In this document: positions 1-7,541 of the stretch, piece by piece
Layout: each line of letters begins with the position of its first letter
Numbering within the stretch: position 1 is the stretch's first letter
Assembly (NCBI GenBank): GCA_030693295.1
Contig: JAUYAT010000024.1
Location: 1-36,282, forward strand
Direction of reading: 5' to 3'
Source: a bacterium
GTDB taxonomy: Bacteria; Patescibacteriota; Patescibacteriia; Patescibacteriales; VMTK01
DNA length: 36,282 bases
Notes under the pieces: generated by a model
What the model was told of the DNA's origin: nothing
What the model saw: only the letters and a program-made list of their open reading frames with translations
Database searches by the model: none
Position numbers and translations under genes: made by a program

Positions 1-2
1 AA

Positions 3-76
3 GCATCCGTAGCTCAACTGGATAGAGCGTCTGGCTTCGGACCAGAAGGTTGCGGGTTCAAGTCCTGCCGGGTGCA
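3..76 (+). tRNA. tRNA-Arg (anticodon TCG)
   Basis: A full cloverleaf can be folded. The acceptor arms are GCATCCG (3-9) and CGGGTGC (69-75), the D-stem is GCTC/GAGC, and the anticodon stem TCTGG/CCAGA encloses loop CTTCGGA with anticodon TCG at 37-39. The T-arm is GCGGG-TTCAAGT-CCTGC and the discriminator is A76. The 3' CCA is not encoded. It is the first of three tandem tRNA genes. Confidence 0.95.
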
Positions 77-83
77 CTGATAT

Positions 84-157
84 GGCTGGGTAGCTCAGCT
101 GGTTAGAGCGTGGCACTCATAACGCCAAGGTCGAGAGTTCAAGTCTCTCCCCAGCCA
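84..157 (+). tRNA. tRNA with CAT anticodon (Met elongator or Ile2)
   Basis: The acceptor stem is GGCTGGG/CCCAGCC, the D-stem GCTC/GAGC and the T-arm GAGAG-TTCAAGT-CTCTC. The anticodon loop is CTCATAA with CAT at 118-120. The paired G1-C72 end argues against initiator fMet. The anticodon stem TGGCA/CGCCA has an A-C mismatch next to the loop. Sequence alone does not separate elongator Met from a lysidine-modified Ile2. CCA is not encoded. Confidence 0.9.
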
Positions 158-163
158 CAAAAC

Positions 164-236
164 GCGCTGTTAGCTCAATCGGTAGAGCAGATCCCTCTTA
201 AGGATAAGGTTACAGGTTCGATTCCTGTACAGCGCA
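164..236 (+). tRNA. tRNA-Lys (anticodon CTT)
   Basis: The acceptor stem is GCGCTGT/ACAGCGC and the D-stem GCTC/GAGC. The anticodon loop CTCTTAA gives CTT at 197-199, with one mismatch at the base of the anticodon stem. The T-arm is ACAGG-TTCGATT-CCTGT and the discriminator is A236. It is the third gene of the tRNA cluster and lies directly before a strong terminator. Confidence 0.94.
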
Positions 237-241
237 CCGAG

Positions 242-274
242 AAACAAGACCGTGAAATTTCACGGTCTTGTTTT
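242..274 (+). terminator. Rho-independent terminator of the tRNA cluster
   Basis: This is a perfect inverted repeat of 16-nt arms (242-257 and 258-273) built around GACCGTGAAA/TTTCACGGTC, followed by a T-rich tail. Its A-rich and T-rich flanks would let it work in both directions. Confidence 0.9.
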
Positions 275-296
275 ATCAATATTTATATGATGTAAT
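268..296 (+). promoter_or_regulatory. Possible polA promoter, leaderless
   Basis: TTGTTT (268-273), a 17-nt spacer and TGTAAT (291-296) end six bases before the polA ATG at 303. Initiation would therefore fall at or next to the start codon. The -35 box overlaps the tail of the tRNA terminator. The match is moderate. Confidence 0.4.
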
Positions 297-302
297 ATTA
301 GT

Positions 303-3185
303 ATGAGCGATACAAAAAGAAAATTAATGGTTATTGACGGCAACGCCTTAATTCACAGGAGCTTCCACGCCCTGCCGCCGACTTTAACCACGAAAAAAGG
401 CGAGATGGTTAACGCTGTTTACGGCTTTACCGCGGTTCTGCTTAAAGCAATCCGCGAATTTAAACCGGATTATATTGCCTTGACATTAGATAGGGCGGCT
501 CCGACTTTCAGGCATAAAGAATATAAGGAATATAAGGCGAACAGGGTAAAGGCGCCTGACGAGCTTTATGGCCAGATCCCCCGCGTCAAAGAAATAGCCC
601 AAGCTTTCAACATTCCGATTTACGAGAAAGACGGCTTTGAGGCCGATGATCTGATAGGCACCATTTCCCGGACAGTTGACGGCAATGTTGAAAAAATAAT
701 CGTAACCGGAGATCTGGATACTTTGCAGTTAATTAATGAGCACACAAAAGTTTACACTATGAAACGCGGCTTAACCGACGCTGTGCTTTATGATGAAAAA
801 GCAGTCAAGCAAAGATACGGCCTTAAGCCGGAGCAGATGATTGACTTTAAGGCGTTGCGCGGCGACCCGTCCGACAACATTCCCGGAGTTCGCGGCATCG
901 GCGAAAAAACCGCTGTTGAACTGCTTAAAAATTTTAAAACCTTGGATAATGTTTATAAAAACATAGACTCCGAAAAAATAAAAAGCCGGGTCCGCGATTT
1001 GTTAAGGCAGCACAAAGAAGACGCTTTAATGAGCAAAAAACTTGCGGCTATTGATTGCGCCGTTAAAATAAGCTTCAAGCTTGAAGAGGCGCGATTTTCC
1101 GGTTTTGACCGGGAAAAAGCGGCCCGGCTGTTCAGCGAGTTGGAATTCAAATCGCTTCTGCCGCGCCTGCAAAGCATCTCAGCCAAACAGCGGGATAAAA
1201 TGCCCAAGGAGCAGCAAGAGGCGTCCGCCGCCGATAAATTTGAGCGCAATATAAAATTATTTAAATACTATCTAATTGATAATGCAAAAGATTTTAATAA
1301 ATTTTTAGAAAAATTAGAACAGCGCGCTGAATTCGCGTTTGACACCGAAACCGCCAGCATTGATTCAATCAGCGCGGAATTGCTGGGAATGAGCTTTTCC
1401 TGGAAAGCCGGGGAAGCGTATTATATAAAAATCAAAAATCAAAAATCCCCGGCCGCGCACCCCTGGGGGCAGGCAAAAATCAAAAATCAAGAAAAAAATT
1501 TGTTTAATTATAAATCGGGAATTGAGAATCCATCCAGTTCAGTAAGCAAGCAGGAATCGGAAAGTAGTAATTTGTGGCTGGAAAAACTGAAGCCGATATT
1601 GGAAAATCCTAAAATTAAAAAATTCGGCCATAACATAAAATATGACATTAAAGTTATGAAATGTTATGGGATTGATATAAATGGAGTGGAGGCCGACACG
1701 ATGATCGCTTCTTATCTGTTAAACCCGGGCACGCGCCAGCATAATTTAGACGCCCTTGCCTTTACTGAATTAGGCCACCAAAAAATTACCAAAGAAGATT
1801 TGCTCGGCAAGGGCCGCGAAAAACGGGAATTCAGGGAAATTCCGGTTGATAAGCTTTATAACTATTCCTGCGAGGACGCTGATTTTACTTACCGTTTGGC
1901 TAAAAAGCTCTTGCCCGAATTAAAAAAGCAAAAATTAGACAAGCTGTTTGAAAAAATTGAAATGCCCTTAATCCAAGTTCTGGTTGAAATGGAAAGGAAC
2001 GGCATAAAAATAGACGGCGATTTCTTGGAAAAAATGGGCGAAAAAGCGGAAAAGAAAATTAAACAGCTTGAAGAAAAAATTTGCAAAATGGCGGGCGTAA
2101 AATTTAACATCAGCTCAACTCAGCAGCTGAGGGAAATATTGTATGAAAAACTGGAAATTCCCGCGGACAATATCGCCAAGATAAAAACCGGCTTGTCCAC
2201 TTCCGCCGAAGAACTGGAAAAACTGAAAGATTTGCATCCGATAATCAGGCTGATTCGGGAATACCGCGAATTAACCAAACTGCTTACCACCTACATAGGC
2301 GCTTTGCCTAAATTAATCAACCTGAAAACAGGACGCTTGCATACCAGCTTTAACCAAACAGTTACCGCAACCGGCCGGCTTTCATCAAGCGATCCGAATC
2401 TGCAGAATATCCCGATACGCACCGAGCTTGGCAGGGAAATACGCCAAGCGTTTATCGCCGACGCGGGATATAAATTGCTTTCTTTGGATTATTCGCAGAT
2501 TGAGCTGCGGCTGGCGGCGCATATGTCAAACGACAAAAAGATGATTAAAGCTTTTAATAATGGAGCGGACATCCATAAAATGACAGCGGCGGAAATTAAC
2601 CGGGTATCGCCGGAAGCGGTAACCCGAGAAATGCGGCGGCAAGCCAAAGCGATTAATTTCGGAATTATTTACGGCCAGGGGCCGCGCGGGTTGGCGCAGG
2701 GAGCCGATATTCCTTACGCGCGGGCAAAAGAATTTATTGAGCAATATTTTAACGCGTACAAAGATGTAAAAAAATATATTGACGAAACAATTAAGAAAGC
2801 CAGGGATAAAGGCTATACGGAAACTTTATTCGGGCGCATCAGATATTTGCCGGAAATAAATTCTTCCGTCTTGCAGGTCAGCAAAGCGGCGGAACGGATG
2901 GCGATTAACACTCCGCTCCAAGGCACGGCGGCCGATATGATTAAAATAGCCATGATAAAAATTAATGCGGAGGTTAACGCGAATTCCGATAATGCGCGAA
3001 TTAAGATGTTGTTGCAGGTGCATGATGAATTATTGTTTGAGGTAAAAGAAAATATGGTTGATGAAGCGGTTGAAAAAATCAAAGATATTATGGAAAATGT
3101 GATAAAATTAAAAGTGCCTGTCATAGTTGACGCGAAAGTCGGTGATAATTGGGGAGAGATGCGTGAATTAAGAATTAAGAATTAA
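303..3185 (+). CDS. polA: DNA polymerase I, with active-looking proofreading domain
   Basis: This 960-residue protein has all three Pol I domains. The 5'-3' nuclease covers about 1-300, with metal-binding acidic motifs FEADD (112-116) and GDLDT (136-140). The 3'-5' exonuclease keeps DTET (347-350), HNIKYD (443-448) and the YSCED motif near 521-525, so proofreading should be functional. The polymerase domain has SLDYSQIE with its Asp at 729, the O-helix RRQAKAINFG (778-787) and QVHDEL (905-910). It fills gaps and removes primers during replication and repair. Residues about 376-396 are a repeat-derived insertion in the exonuclease domain, between the first two exo motifs. The last six residues are encoded by 7-nt tandem repeats. 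murD begins five bases after the stop. Confidence 0.97.
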   Translation: MSDTKRKLMVIDGNALIHRSFHALPPTLTTKKGEMVNAVYGFTAVLLKAIREFKPDYIALTLDRAAPTFRHKEYKEYKANRVKAPDELYGQIPRVKEIAQAFNIPIYEKDGFEADDLIGTISRTVDGNVEKIIVTGDLDTLQLINEHTKVYTMKRGLTDAVLYDEKAVKQRYGLKPEQMIDFKALRGDPSDNIPGVRGIGEKTAVELLKNFKTLDNVYKNIDSEKIKSRVRDLLRQHKEDALMSKKLAAIDCAVKISFKLEEARFSGFDREKAARLFSELEFKSLLPRLQSISAKQRDKMPKEQQEASAADKFERNIKLFKYYLIDNAKDFNKFLEKLEQRAEFAFDTETASIDSISAELLGMSFSWKAGEAYYIKIKNQKSPAAHPWGQAKIKNQEKNLFNYKSGIENPSSSVSKQESESSNLWLEKLKPILENPKIKKFGHNIKYDIKVMKCYGIDINGVEADTMIASYLLNPGTRQHNLDALAFTELGHQKITKEDLLGKGREKREFREIPVDKLYNYSCEDADFTYRLAKKLLPELKKQKLDKLFEKIEMPLIQVLVEMERNGIKIDGDFLEKMGEKAEKKIKQLEEKICKMAGVKFNISSTQQLREILYEKLEIPADNIAKIKTGLSTSAEELEKLKDLHPIIRLIREYRELTKLLTTYIGALPKLINLKTGRLHTSFNQTVTATGRLSSSDPNLQNIPIRTELGREIRQAFIADAGYKLLSLDYSQIELRLAAHMSNDKKMIKAFNNGADIHKMTAAEINRVSPEAVTREMRRQAKAINFGIIYGQGPRGLAQGADIPYARAKEFIEQYFNAYKDVKKYIDETIKKARDKGYTETLFGRIRYLPEINSSVLQVSKAAERMAINTPLQGTAADMIKIAMIKINAEVNANSDNARIKMLLQVHDELLFEVKENMVDEAVEKIKDIMENVIKLKVPVIVDAKVGDNWGEMRELRIKN
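1427..1488 (+). repeat. Heptamer array with embedded GC-rich element inside polA
   Basis: Three perfect copies of AAAAATC (1427-1447) are followed by a 27-bp GC-rich block (1448-1474) beginning CCCGGCCGCGCACC and ending GGGGCAGGC, then two more AAAAATC copies (1475-1488). The whole stretch is translated within PolA as a KIKNQK/SPAAHPWGQ/AKIKNQ segment. The GC block matches one inside lgt. Confidence 0.9.
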
Positions 3186-3186
3186 G
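3166..3186 (+). repeat. AATTAAG heptamer array across the polA stop codon
   Basis: Three perfect tandem AATTAAG units plus a partial fourth run over the end of polA and up to the murD ATG. They encode the last residues of PolA and its TAA stop. Confidence 0.9.
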
Positions 3187-3190
3187 AATT

Positions 3191-4594
3191 ATGGAAAATA
3201 TTTTAAAAAAATTGCAAGACAAAAAAATCGCCATTCTGGGATTGGGCATTGAAAATTATTGCTTGATTAAATATTTGCTGAAAAATAAAATAAACTGCGA
3301 AATCACGGTTTGCGATAAAAGAGAATTTGATAAATTGGCGGAGATTAAAAATTTTGCTTCTCTGCAAAAAATAAAAAAGGTAAAATGGCGGCTGGGCAAA
3401 AATTATGATAAAAATTTAGCTGAATTTGATATTCTTTTCCGTTCGCCCGGCTGGCCTTTATCCAAATTACCCCCTCTCCTTGCGAAGGAGAGGGCTGGGG
3501 TGAGGTTATCCAGCCCGATGAAATTATTTTTTAATCTCTGCCCGACCAGAAATATTATCGGCGTAACCGGCACCAAGGGCAAAGGCACAACCGCGTCTCT
3601 GATTTATCATATTCTTAAAAAAGCCGGCAAAAAAGCATGGCTGGGCGGAAATATCGGCGTGGCGCCGTTTGAATTTATTGATAAAATCAAAAAAAACGAC
3701 TGGGTGGTTTTAGAATTATCCAGCTTTCAATTGGAAGATATGGCGGCAAGCCCGCGCATTGCCGTGATAACCAATTTCCATAAAGAACACCTGGCTCCGA
3801 CCGACCCGAATAATCCGAATTACCACCGTACGCTTAAAGATTATTGGAAGGCGAAGAGTAATATATTTAAATGGCAAAATAAGAGGGATTACTTGGTGAT
3901 AAGTAAAAATTTTCAATTTTCAATTTTCAATTTTCAATCAATATCCAATTTTAAAATTTTCAATTTTCAAAATTTATATAAAAAGAATTATAAGGGTAAA
4001 ATTATTTTTTTTGATAAATCTGATTTGGCGTCTAAATTAATCGGCGAACATAATGAGGAAAATATCGCGGCGGCTGTTGAGGTTGCCAAAATTGTCGGCA
4101 TTAATAATGAGATTATTAAAAAAGCGGTTGTTAGTTTCAACGGCCTTGAGCACAGATTGGAATTTGTGAAAAAAATAAACGGAGTAAAATATTATAATGA
4201 CAGTTTCGCCACCACGCCGGAGTCGGCAATCACCGCCTTGAAATCATTCACGGAACCGATTGTTCTGCTGGCCGGCGGCGCGGAAAAGAAGTCTGATTTC
4301 AAACAATTGGCCAAAGAAATAAAAAAACGGGTTCAGTTTATGGTTTTGCTTGACGGCAAAGCCACGCCCCGGCTGAAAAAAGAATTAACAAAAGCAAATT
4401 TCCCGCGAAACAAAATGTTTTTGGCCAAAAACATTAAACAAGCGGTTAGAGAAGCGGGTAAAAACGCGGCCAAAGGCGGCATTGTCTTGCTTTCCCCGGC
4501 CTGCGCCAGCTTCGGCATGTTTAGGAACTACAAAGAAAGGGGAAAATTATTCAAAGAAGAAATCAAAAACAAAACCATTGCTGGCTTTGTTTAA
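3191..4594 (+). CDS. murD: UDP-N-acetylmuramoylalanine--D-glutamate ligase (MurD)
   Basis: This cytoplasmic ligase adds D-glutamate to UDP-MurNAc-L-Ala in peptidoglycan synthesis, using ATP. The 467 residues show an N-terminal Rossmann-like uridine-binding domain (ILGLGIENY, 15-23). The Mur ligase P-loop is GVTGTKGKGTTAS (124-136), and the C-terminal ligase domain carries NDSFATTPES and the late SPACASFGMF motif typical of MurD. Two segments look added: 94-106, encoded by a CCCTCTCC palindrome, and 241-261, a Phe/Asn/Gln-rich stretch encoded by TTTTCAA heptamers. Both keep the frame. It lies directly behind polA and is probably cotranscribed. Confidence 0.93.
   Translation: MENILKKLQDKKIAILGLGIENYCLIKYLLKNKINCEITVCDKREFDKLAEIKNFASLQKIKKVKWRLGKNYDKNLAEFDILFRSPGWPLSKLPPLLAKERAGVRLSSPMKLFFNLCPTRNIIGVTGTKGKGTTASLIYHILKKAGKKAWLGGNIGVAPFEFIDKIKKNDWVVLELSSFQLEDMAASPRIAVITNFHKEHLAPTDPNNPNYHRTLKDYWKAKSNIFKWQNKRDYLVISKNFQFSIFNFQSISNFKIFNFQNLYKKNYKGKIIFFDKSDLASKLIGEHNEENIAAAVEVAKIVGINNEIIKKAVVSFNGLEHRLEFVKKINGVKYYNDSFATTPESAITALKSFTEPIVLLAGGAEKKSDFKQLAKEIKKRVQFMVLLDGKATPRLKKELTKANFPRNKMFLAKNIKQAVREAGKNAAKGGIVLLSPACASFGMFRNYKERGKLFKEEIKNKTIAGFV
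3472..3494 (+). repeat. CCCTCTCC palindromic element, in frame in murD
   Basis: CCCTCTCCTT, a 3-nt loop GCG, then AAGGAGAGGG, followed by CTGGGGTGAGG. It is the exact reverse complement of the 23-mer at 17510-17532 and is translated as part of PLLAKERAGVRL. Confidence 0.88.
3910..3970 (+). repeat. TTTTCAA heptamer arrays, in frame in murD
   Basis: Four perfect TTTTCAA copies (3910-3937), a 19-nt gap, then two more copies (3957-3970). The array is read through as a low-complexity Phe/Asn/Gln segment of MurD. Confidence 0.9.
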
Positions 4595-4620
4595 TAAAAG
4601 CTTTTAAGTTGCCGTTTACA

Positions 4621-4815
4621 TTAAACTTCCTCTTCTTCTGTCCGGCCGGCAAGCTCTTCGTCCAAATCGCTTTCAACAATGGCAATCTGCAGGGGGTGTA
4701 AAAAAATAATTTCCAACTCCGCTCCGCAATTGGCGCATTCAGCCAAATCTCCTTCAAAGGCATCTTCTTCAATAATGATGTCACTGTTACAAACAGGGCA
4801 TTTTGCCGTTTGCAT
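4621..4815 (-). CDS. LysW-like zinc-ribbon carrier protein
   Basis: A 64-residue acidic protein with two Cys pairs (CPVC at 6-9 and CANC at 28-31) that should form one zinc ribbon. The arrangement CPxC-x18-CxxC, followed by GAELEI and LHPLQ and an acidic C-terminus (EEEEV), resembles LysW, the amino-group carrier of lysine/arginine biosynthesis by the alpha-aminoadipate route. LysW usually ends in EDWGE and its terminal Glu accepts the substrate; this one ends in Val. No other lysine or arginine genes are nearby, so a carrier role is not established. It is convergent with murD and divergent from holA, with its own promoter. Confidence 0.75.
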   Translation of the reverse strand: MQTAKCPVCNSDIIIEEDAFEGDLAECANCGAELEIIFLHPLQIAIVESDLDEELAGRTEEEEV

Positions 4816-4853
4816 AATAAATTTGTTATTTTTTTATTAATTACTGTACTTTC

Positions 4854-4882
4854 ATATTAGCAGATTAATTTATAAATTACAA
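4854..4882 (-). promoter_or_regulatory. Sigma70-type promoter for the LysW-like gene
   Basis: On the minus strand, TTGTAA (4882-4877), a 17-nt spacer and TAATAT (4859-4854). Transcription would start around 4847, giving a leader of about 30 nt. Confidence 0.55.
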
Positions 4883-4884
4883 AC

Positions 4885-5931
4885 ATGATTATTTTTCTTT
4901 ACGGCGATGATTCATTCAGAAGCCGGCAAAAATTAAACGAATTAAAAGAAAAATTTTTGCGCGAGGTTGACCCGAGCGGCAACAGTTTAACCGCGCTTGA
5001 CGGCGAAACCGCGCCAATGGAAAAAATTAACGAAGCAATCGGCTCGGGAACTTTATTGGCTAAAAAAAGAATGGTAATAATTGAAAACATATTTTCCAAC
5101 AAAAGCCAAGCTGTTTTCGGCCAAATTTTAAATTACTTAAAAAATAAAAAAACAACCGACAATATCATTATTTTTTGGGATTCCGCGGTTAAAGCGAAAA
5201 AAAGCAAAAACAGGGAAGAAGCGTTAAAAATAGATTCCGAAGGCAGGGAAAAAAAACTGCCGGCCGATCCGCTGAAGCTGTTTGAATTTTTAGCCAAGCA
5301 AAAATACGCCCAGCAATTCAACGCGCTTTCCAACACTGAAGCGGCCGGCTGGGCCAAAAAAGAAGTTGAGGCCCGAGGAGGCAAAATAACCGCCCGAGCG
5401 GCGCAAACATTAATCAGCTTAACCGGCGGCGACCTGTGGCAAGCGAGCAATGAAATTAATAAACTGCTGAATTATAAATTAGGCAAGGAGCCGAAGCTGG
5501 CTGAAGGCGGCGAACCGGCTATCATTGAAGCGGAAGACGTGGAACTCTTGACACGGGGTAATTTTGATGAAAATATTTTCGCCCTTACGGATGCCGTCAG
5601 CAGTAAAAATAAAGCGCTCGCAGCCAAATTATTGGAAGAACAAATTGAGGCCGGCTTAACCGACAGCCATTTAATCGTTATGATTATCAGGCAGTTTAGA
5701 ATTCTGCTGCAAATCAGGCAGGCGTTGGATTTGGGACATACTTCCCGCAAAATGATCAGCCAGTTGAAACTTCATCCTTTTATCGTTCAAAAAGGAATAA
5801 ACCAGGTGCGCAACTTCAGCTTGCCCGCTTTAAAAAATATATTAAATGAACTGGTTAAGATTGACTATCGGATGAAAACCGGACAAGCTGACGCGAAGAC
5901 TATGCTTAATTTGCTGATTGCGAAAATGTAG
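4885..5931 (+). CDS. holA: DNA polymerase III delta subunit (clamp loader)
   Basis: The 348-residue length fits HolA. The opening MIIFLYGDDSFRSRQKLNEL is the usual start of the delta subunit AAA+-like domain. Further on, ALTDAVSSKNKALAAKLLEE and the helical C-terminal collar region ending in DAKTMLNLLIAKM are also typical. Delta opens the beta sliding clamp within the clamp-loader complex. There is no clear ribosome binding site. The gene stands alone and is followed at once by a strong terminator. Confidence 0.9.
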   Translation: MIIFLYGDDSFRSRQKLNELKEKFLREVDPSGNSLTALDGETAPMEKINEAIGSGTLLAKKRMVIIENIFSNKSQAVFGQILNYLKNKKTTDNIIIFWDSAVKAKKSKNREEALKIDSEGREKKLPADPLKLFEFLAKQKYAQQFNALSNTEAAGWAKKEVEARGGKITARAAQTLISLTGGDLWQASNEINKLLNYKLGKEPKLAEGGEPAIIEAEDVELLTRGNFDENIFALTDAVSSKNKALAAKLLEEQIEAGLTDSHLIVMIIRQFRILLQIRQALDLGHTSRKMISQLKLHPFIVQKGINQVRNFSLPALKNILNELVKIDYRMKTGQADAKTMLNLLIAKM

Positions 5932-5940
5932 TTAAAGCAC

Positions 5941-5966
5941 AAAAACCCCCGCTCTCGGGGGTTTTT
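5941..5966 (+). terminator. Rho-independent terminator of holA
   Basis: A perfect 11-bp stem AAAAACCCCCG / CGGGGGTTTTT with a CTCT loop, lying ten bases after the holA stop codon. Confidence 0.93.
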
Positions 5967-6006
5967 GTTAACTGCAGTTACGATTATAAAGAACTATTAA
6001 AACAAA

Positions 6007-6043
6007 CAAAAACTGTAATCTTTATTAAATATTACAGTTTTTG
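6007..6043 (-). terminator. Terminator facing rpsT
   Basis: CAAAAACTGTAAT (6007-6019) pairs perfectly with ATTACAGTTTTTG (6031-6043). Read on the minus strand it is followed by a T-rich tail and lies just past the rpsT stop. A small extra hairpin TCCGTG/CACGGA (6049-6065) sits between them. Confidence 0.8.
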
Positions 6044-6072
6044 TTTACTCCGTGAATTACACGGAATAAATC

Positions 6073-6339
6073 TTAAACCTTTGAAGCTTGGTTAAGCTTT
6101 TTTTGCAATCTGGATTTTTTTCTGTCGCGCGTATTTTTCTTAATAATCCCTTTTTGCGCCGCCTTATCCAATGCTTTCATTGTTTTCATCACCAATTCTT
6201 TCGCCTGAATTTCTTTGGCTTCAATCGCCTTGCGGCTCTTTTTAATCGCTGATTTTAAGCCGTCTTTAATCTTTTTATTCGCGGCTTGCTTGATAAAACT
6301 TTTGCGCAATTCTTTTTTTGCTGATTTGGTATTCGGCAT
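6073..6339 (-). CDS. rpsT: 30S ribosomal protein S20
   Basis: An 88-residue, strongly basic helical protein. It begins MPNTKSAKKELRKS and continues with NKKIKDGLKSAIKKS and the KGIIKKNTRDRKKSRL segment, which is the classic bS20 pattern. It binds 16S rRNA in the body of the small subunit. It lies 23 bases downstream of lgt on the same strand, so cotranscription is likely. Confidence 0.95.
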   Translation of the reverse strand: MPNTKSAKKELRKSFIKQAANKKIKDGLKSAIKKSRKAIEAKEIQAKELVMKTMKALDKAAQKGIIKKNTRDRKKSRLQKKLNQASKV

Positions 6340-6362
6340 ATTTATTATTGAGAATAAGTTTA

Positions 6363-7241
6363 TTACTTTTGTATATTAACACGGCTTTTAATTTTTGGCA
6401 AGAGCAGTAACGCAACGGATAAAAATATAATTACAAGACTGGCAATTTGCGGAAAGCGCAGATTAAAAATAACGGGCGTTTTGTCAATTCTAATGAACTC
6501 TGTGGAAAAACGCAATATGGAATATAGAATCGTATAACTTAAAACATGAAACATAAAACATGCCTGCCCCGCTGCGCGGTGCGCGGCCGGGGAAACATAA
6601 AACATATTTTGTTCGGCTGGATTTATATTTTTTTTCTTTATAATTCTATTATGAATCGCGATCAGTATAAAAAATATTACAAAATTGCCGATGCTTTCGT
6701 ATAAAAAAGTCGGGTGGAAAAATTCATAACTGATGTATTCAATCGGGCGGTTCATTAAATCAATCGGTATGCCCCAAGGCAAACCGGTCGGCTTGCCAAA
6801 CAGCTCCTGGTTGAAATAATTGCCCCAGCGGCCGATCGCCTGCGCTAAAGCCATGCCCGGAACGATGATTGACGCCGCCAGCCAAGGGTTTAGCTCCCGC
6901 TTTTTGGCGAACAGCCAAATGGTGATTATTCCGGCTATAATCGCGCCGTGGATAGCCAGTCCGCCCTGCCAAATTTTAAAAATATCAAGCGGATGATTTA
7001 AGTAATACGGCAATTCAAGCAAGACATCATAAAGACGGGCGCCGATAATACCGAAGATTACCAAATAAAAAGCCAGGTCAATTATTACCTCTTTTTTTAT
7101 ATTATAATAACCGGCTAATTTTAACGCTGTAAAAATCGCCGCCAATATGCCAAAAACTACAAGCAAGCCGTACCAATAAATATTGATCGGGCCGAAAGAA
7201 ATTAAGATTGGATTTGGATGGAAAGCGTGGAGGAAAGACAT
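6363..7241 (-). CDS. lgt: Prolipoprotein diacylglyceryl transferase
   Basis: This polytopic membrane enzyme transfers diacylglycerol from phosphatidylglycerol to the lipobox cysteine of prelipoproteins. Taking the start as MSFLHAFHPN (ATG at 7241) gives 292 residues. An in-frame ATG at 7274 would add eleven residues encoded by heptamer repeats and is less likely. Visible hallmarks are GGLAIHGA with His98, the signature GRWGNYFNQELFG (137-149) and RFSTEFIR near 244-251. Residues about 213-232 (FYVSPAAHRAAGQA and flanks) are a repeat-derived insertion placed between transmembrane helices. Its natural substrate type occurs in the window: the lipoprotein at 25429. Confidence 0.94.
   Translation of the reverse strand: MSFLHAFHPNPILISFGPINIYWYGLLVVFGILAAIFTALKLAGYYNIKKEVIIDLAFYLVIFGIIGARLYDVLLELPYYLNHPLDIFKIWQGGLAIHGAIIAGIITIWLFAKKRELNPWLAASIIVPGMALAQAIGRWGNYFNQELFGKPTGLPWGIPIDLMNRPIEYISYEFFHPTFLYESIGNFVIFFILIAIHNRIIKKKNINPAEQNMFYVSPAAHRAAGQACFMFHVLSYTILYSILRFSTEFIRIDKTPVIFNLRFPQIASLVIIFLSVALLLLPKIKSRVNIQK
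6541..6605 (+). repeat. Heptamer array with embedded GC-rich element inside lgt
   Basis: Three RAAACAT units (6541-6561), a 30-bp GC-rich block (6562-6591), then two more units (6592-6605). The reverse complement of the block starts CCCGGCCGCGCACC and ends GGGGCAGGC, matching the block in polA at both ends. The arrangement (3 units, block, 2 units) is also the same. Confidence 0.9.
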
Positions 7242-7245
7242 AGTA

Positions 7246-7273
7246 TGGAACATGGAACATAAAACATGAAACA
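7246..7273 (+). repeat. TGGAACA-type heptamer array upstream of lgt
   Basis: Four tandem 7-nt units: TGGAACA twice, TAAAACA and TGAAACA. The array lies in the lgt leader and is related to the RAAACAT units inside lgt. Confidence 0.88.
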
Positions 7274-7289
7274 AAATGGCTATATTATT

Positions 7290-7318
7290 ATATTGCTATA
7301 TTGCTGTTTTAAAGTCAA
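7290..7318 (-). promoter_or_regulatory. Likely lgt-rpsT promoter
   Basis: On the minus strand, TTGACT (7318-7313), a 17-nt spacer and CAATAT (7295-7290). A TATAAT is also present at 7292-7287, but with a 20-nt spacer. Confidence 0.5.
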
Positions 7319-7323
7319 ATTTA

Positions 7324-7377
7324 AAAGCCGGACTGTAAAAGTTCCGGCTTTGTGTTGTTGTCCCGCACCCGCGGGAC
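7324..7377 (-). terminator. Double hairpin ending the 7.4-7.75 kb operon
   Basis: On the minus strand GTCCCGC-GGGT-GCGGGAC (7377-7360) comes first and overlaps the stop codon of the 54-residue gene. Then AAAGCCGGA/TCCGGCTTT (7351-7324) follows with a T/A-rich tail. The second is a good rho-independent terminator. The first resembles the GC palindromes scattered in the window. Confidence 0.75.
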
Positions 7378-7541
7378 TAAAGATAAAAAATGTTCACTAA
7401 AAGATTTAACACCCCCTCTTTTTCTTTGTCGTTTATGTTGGGGAGGATTTCCTCCCTAAAATACTCTGCCTCGTTTTTGGCTTGCCAGCCATGGGTTCTG
7501 ACAACCGCCTCCTCTGAAAAATCAGTCTCCGGGGTTGCCAT
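7377..7541 (-). CDS. Small 54-residue protein overlapping its upstream gene
   Basis: The ORF starts at ATG 7541 and ends at TAG 7377. It begins MATPETDFSEEAVVRT and ends LLVNIFYL, with an acidic helical middle. A strong Shine-Dalgarno (GAGGAGGT) sits six bases upstream of the ATG. The start lies inside the last codons of the 76-residue membrane protein gene in another frame, so translation is probably coupled. No family is recognised. The good ribosome binding site and the operon position are the main support. Confidence 0.7.
   Translation of the reverse strand: MATPETDFSEEAVVRTHGWQAKNEAEYFREEILPNINDKEKEGVLNLLVNIFYL

Noticed and set aside
110-295. Small frame across the tRNA cluster
   Set aside because: It overlaps two tRNA genes and the terminator; the tRNA folds explain the sequence.
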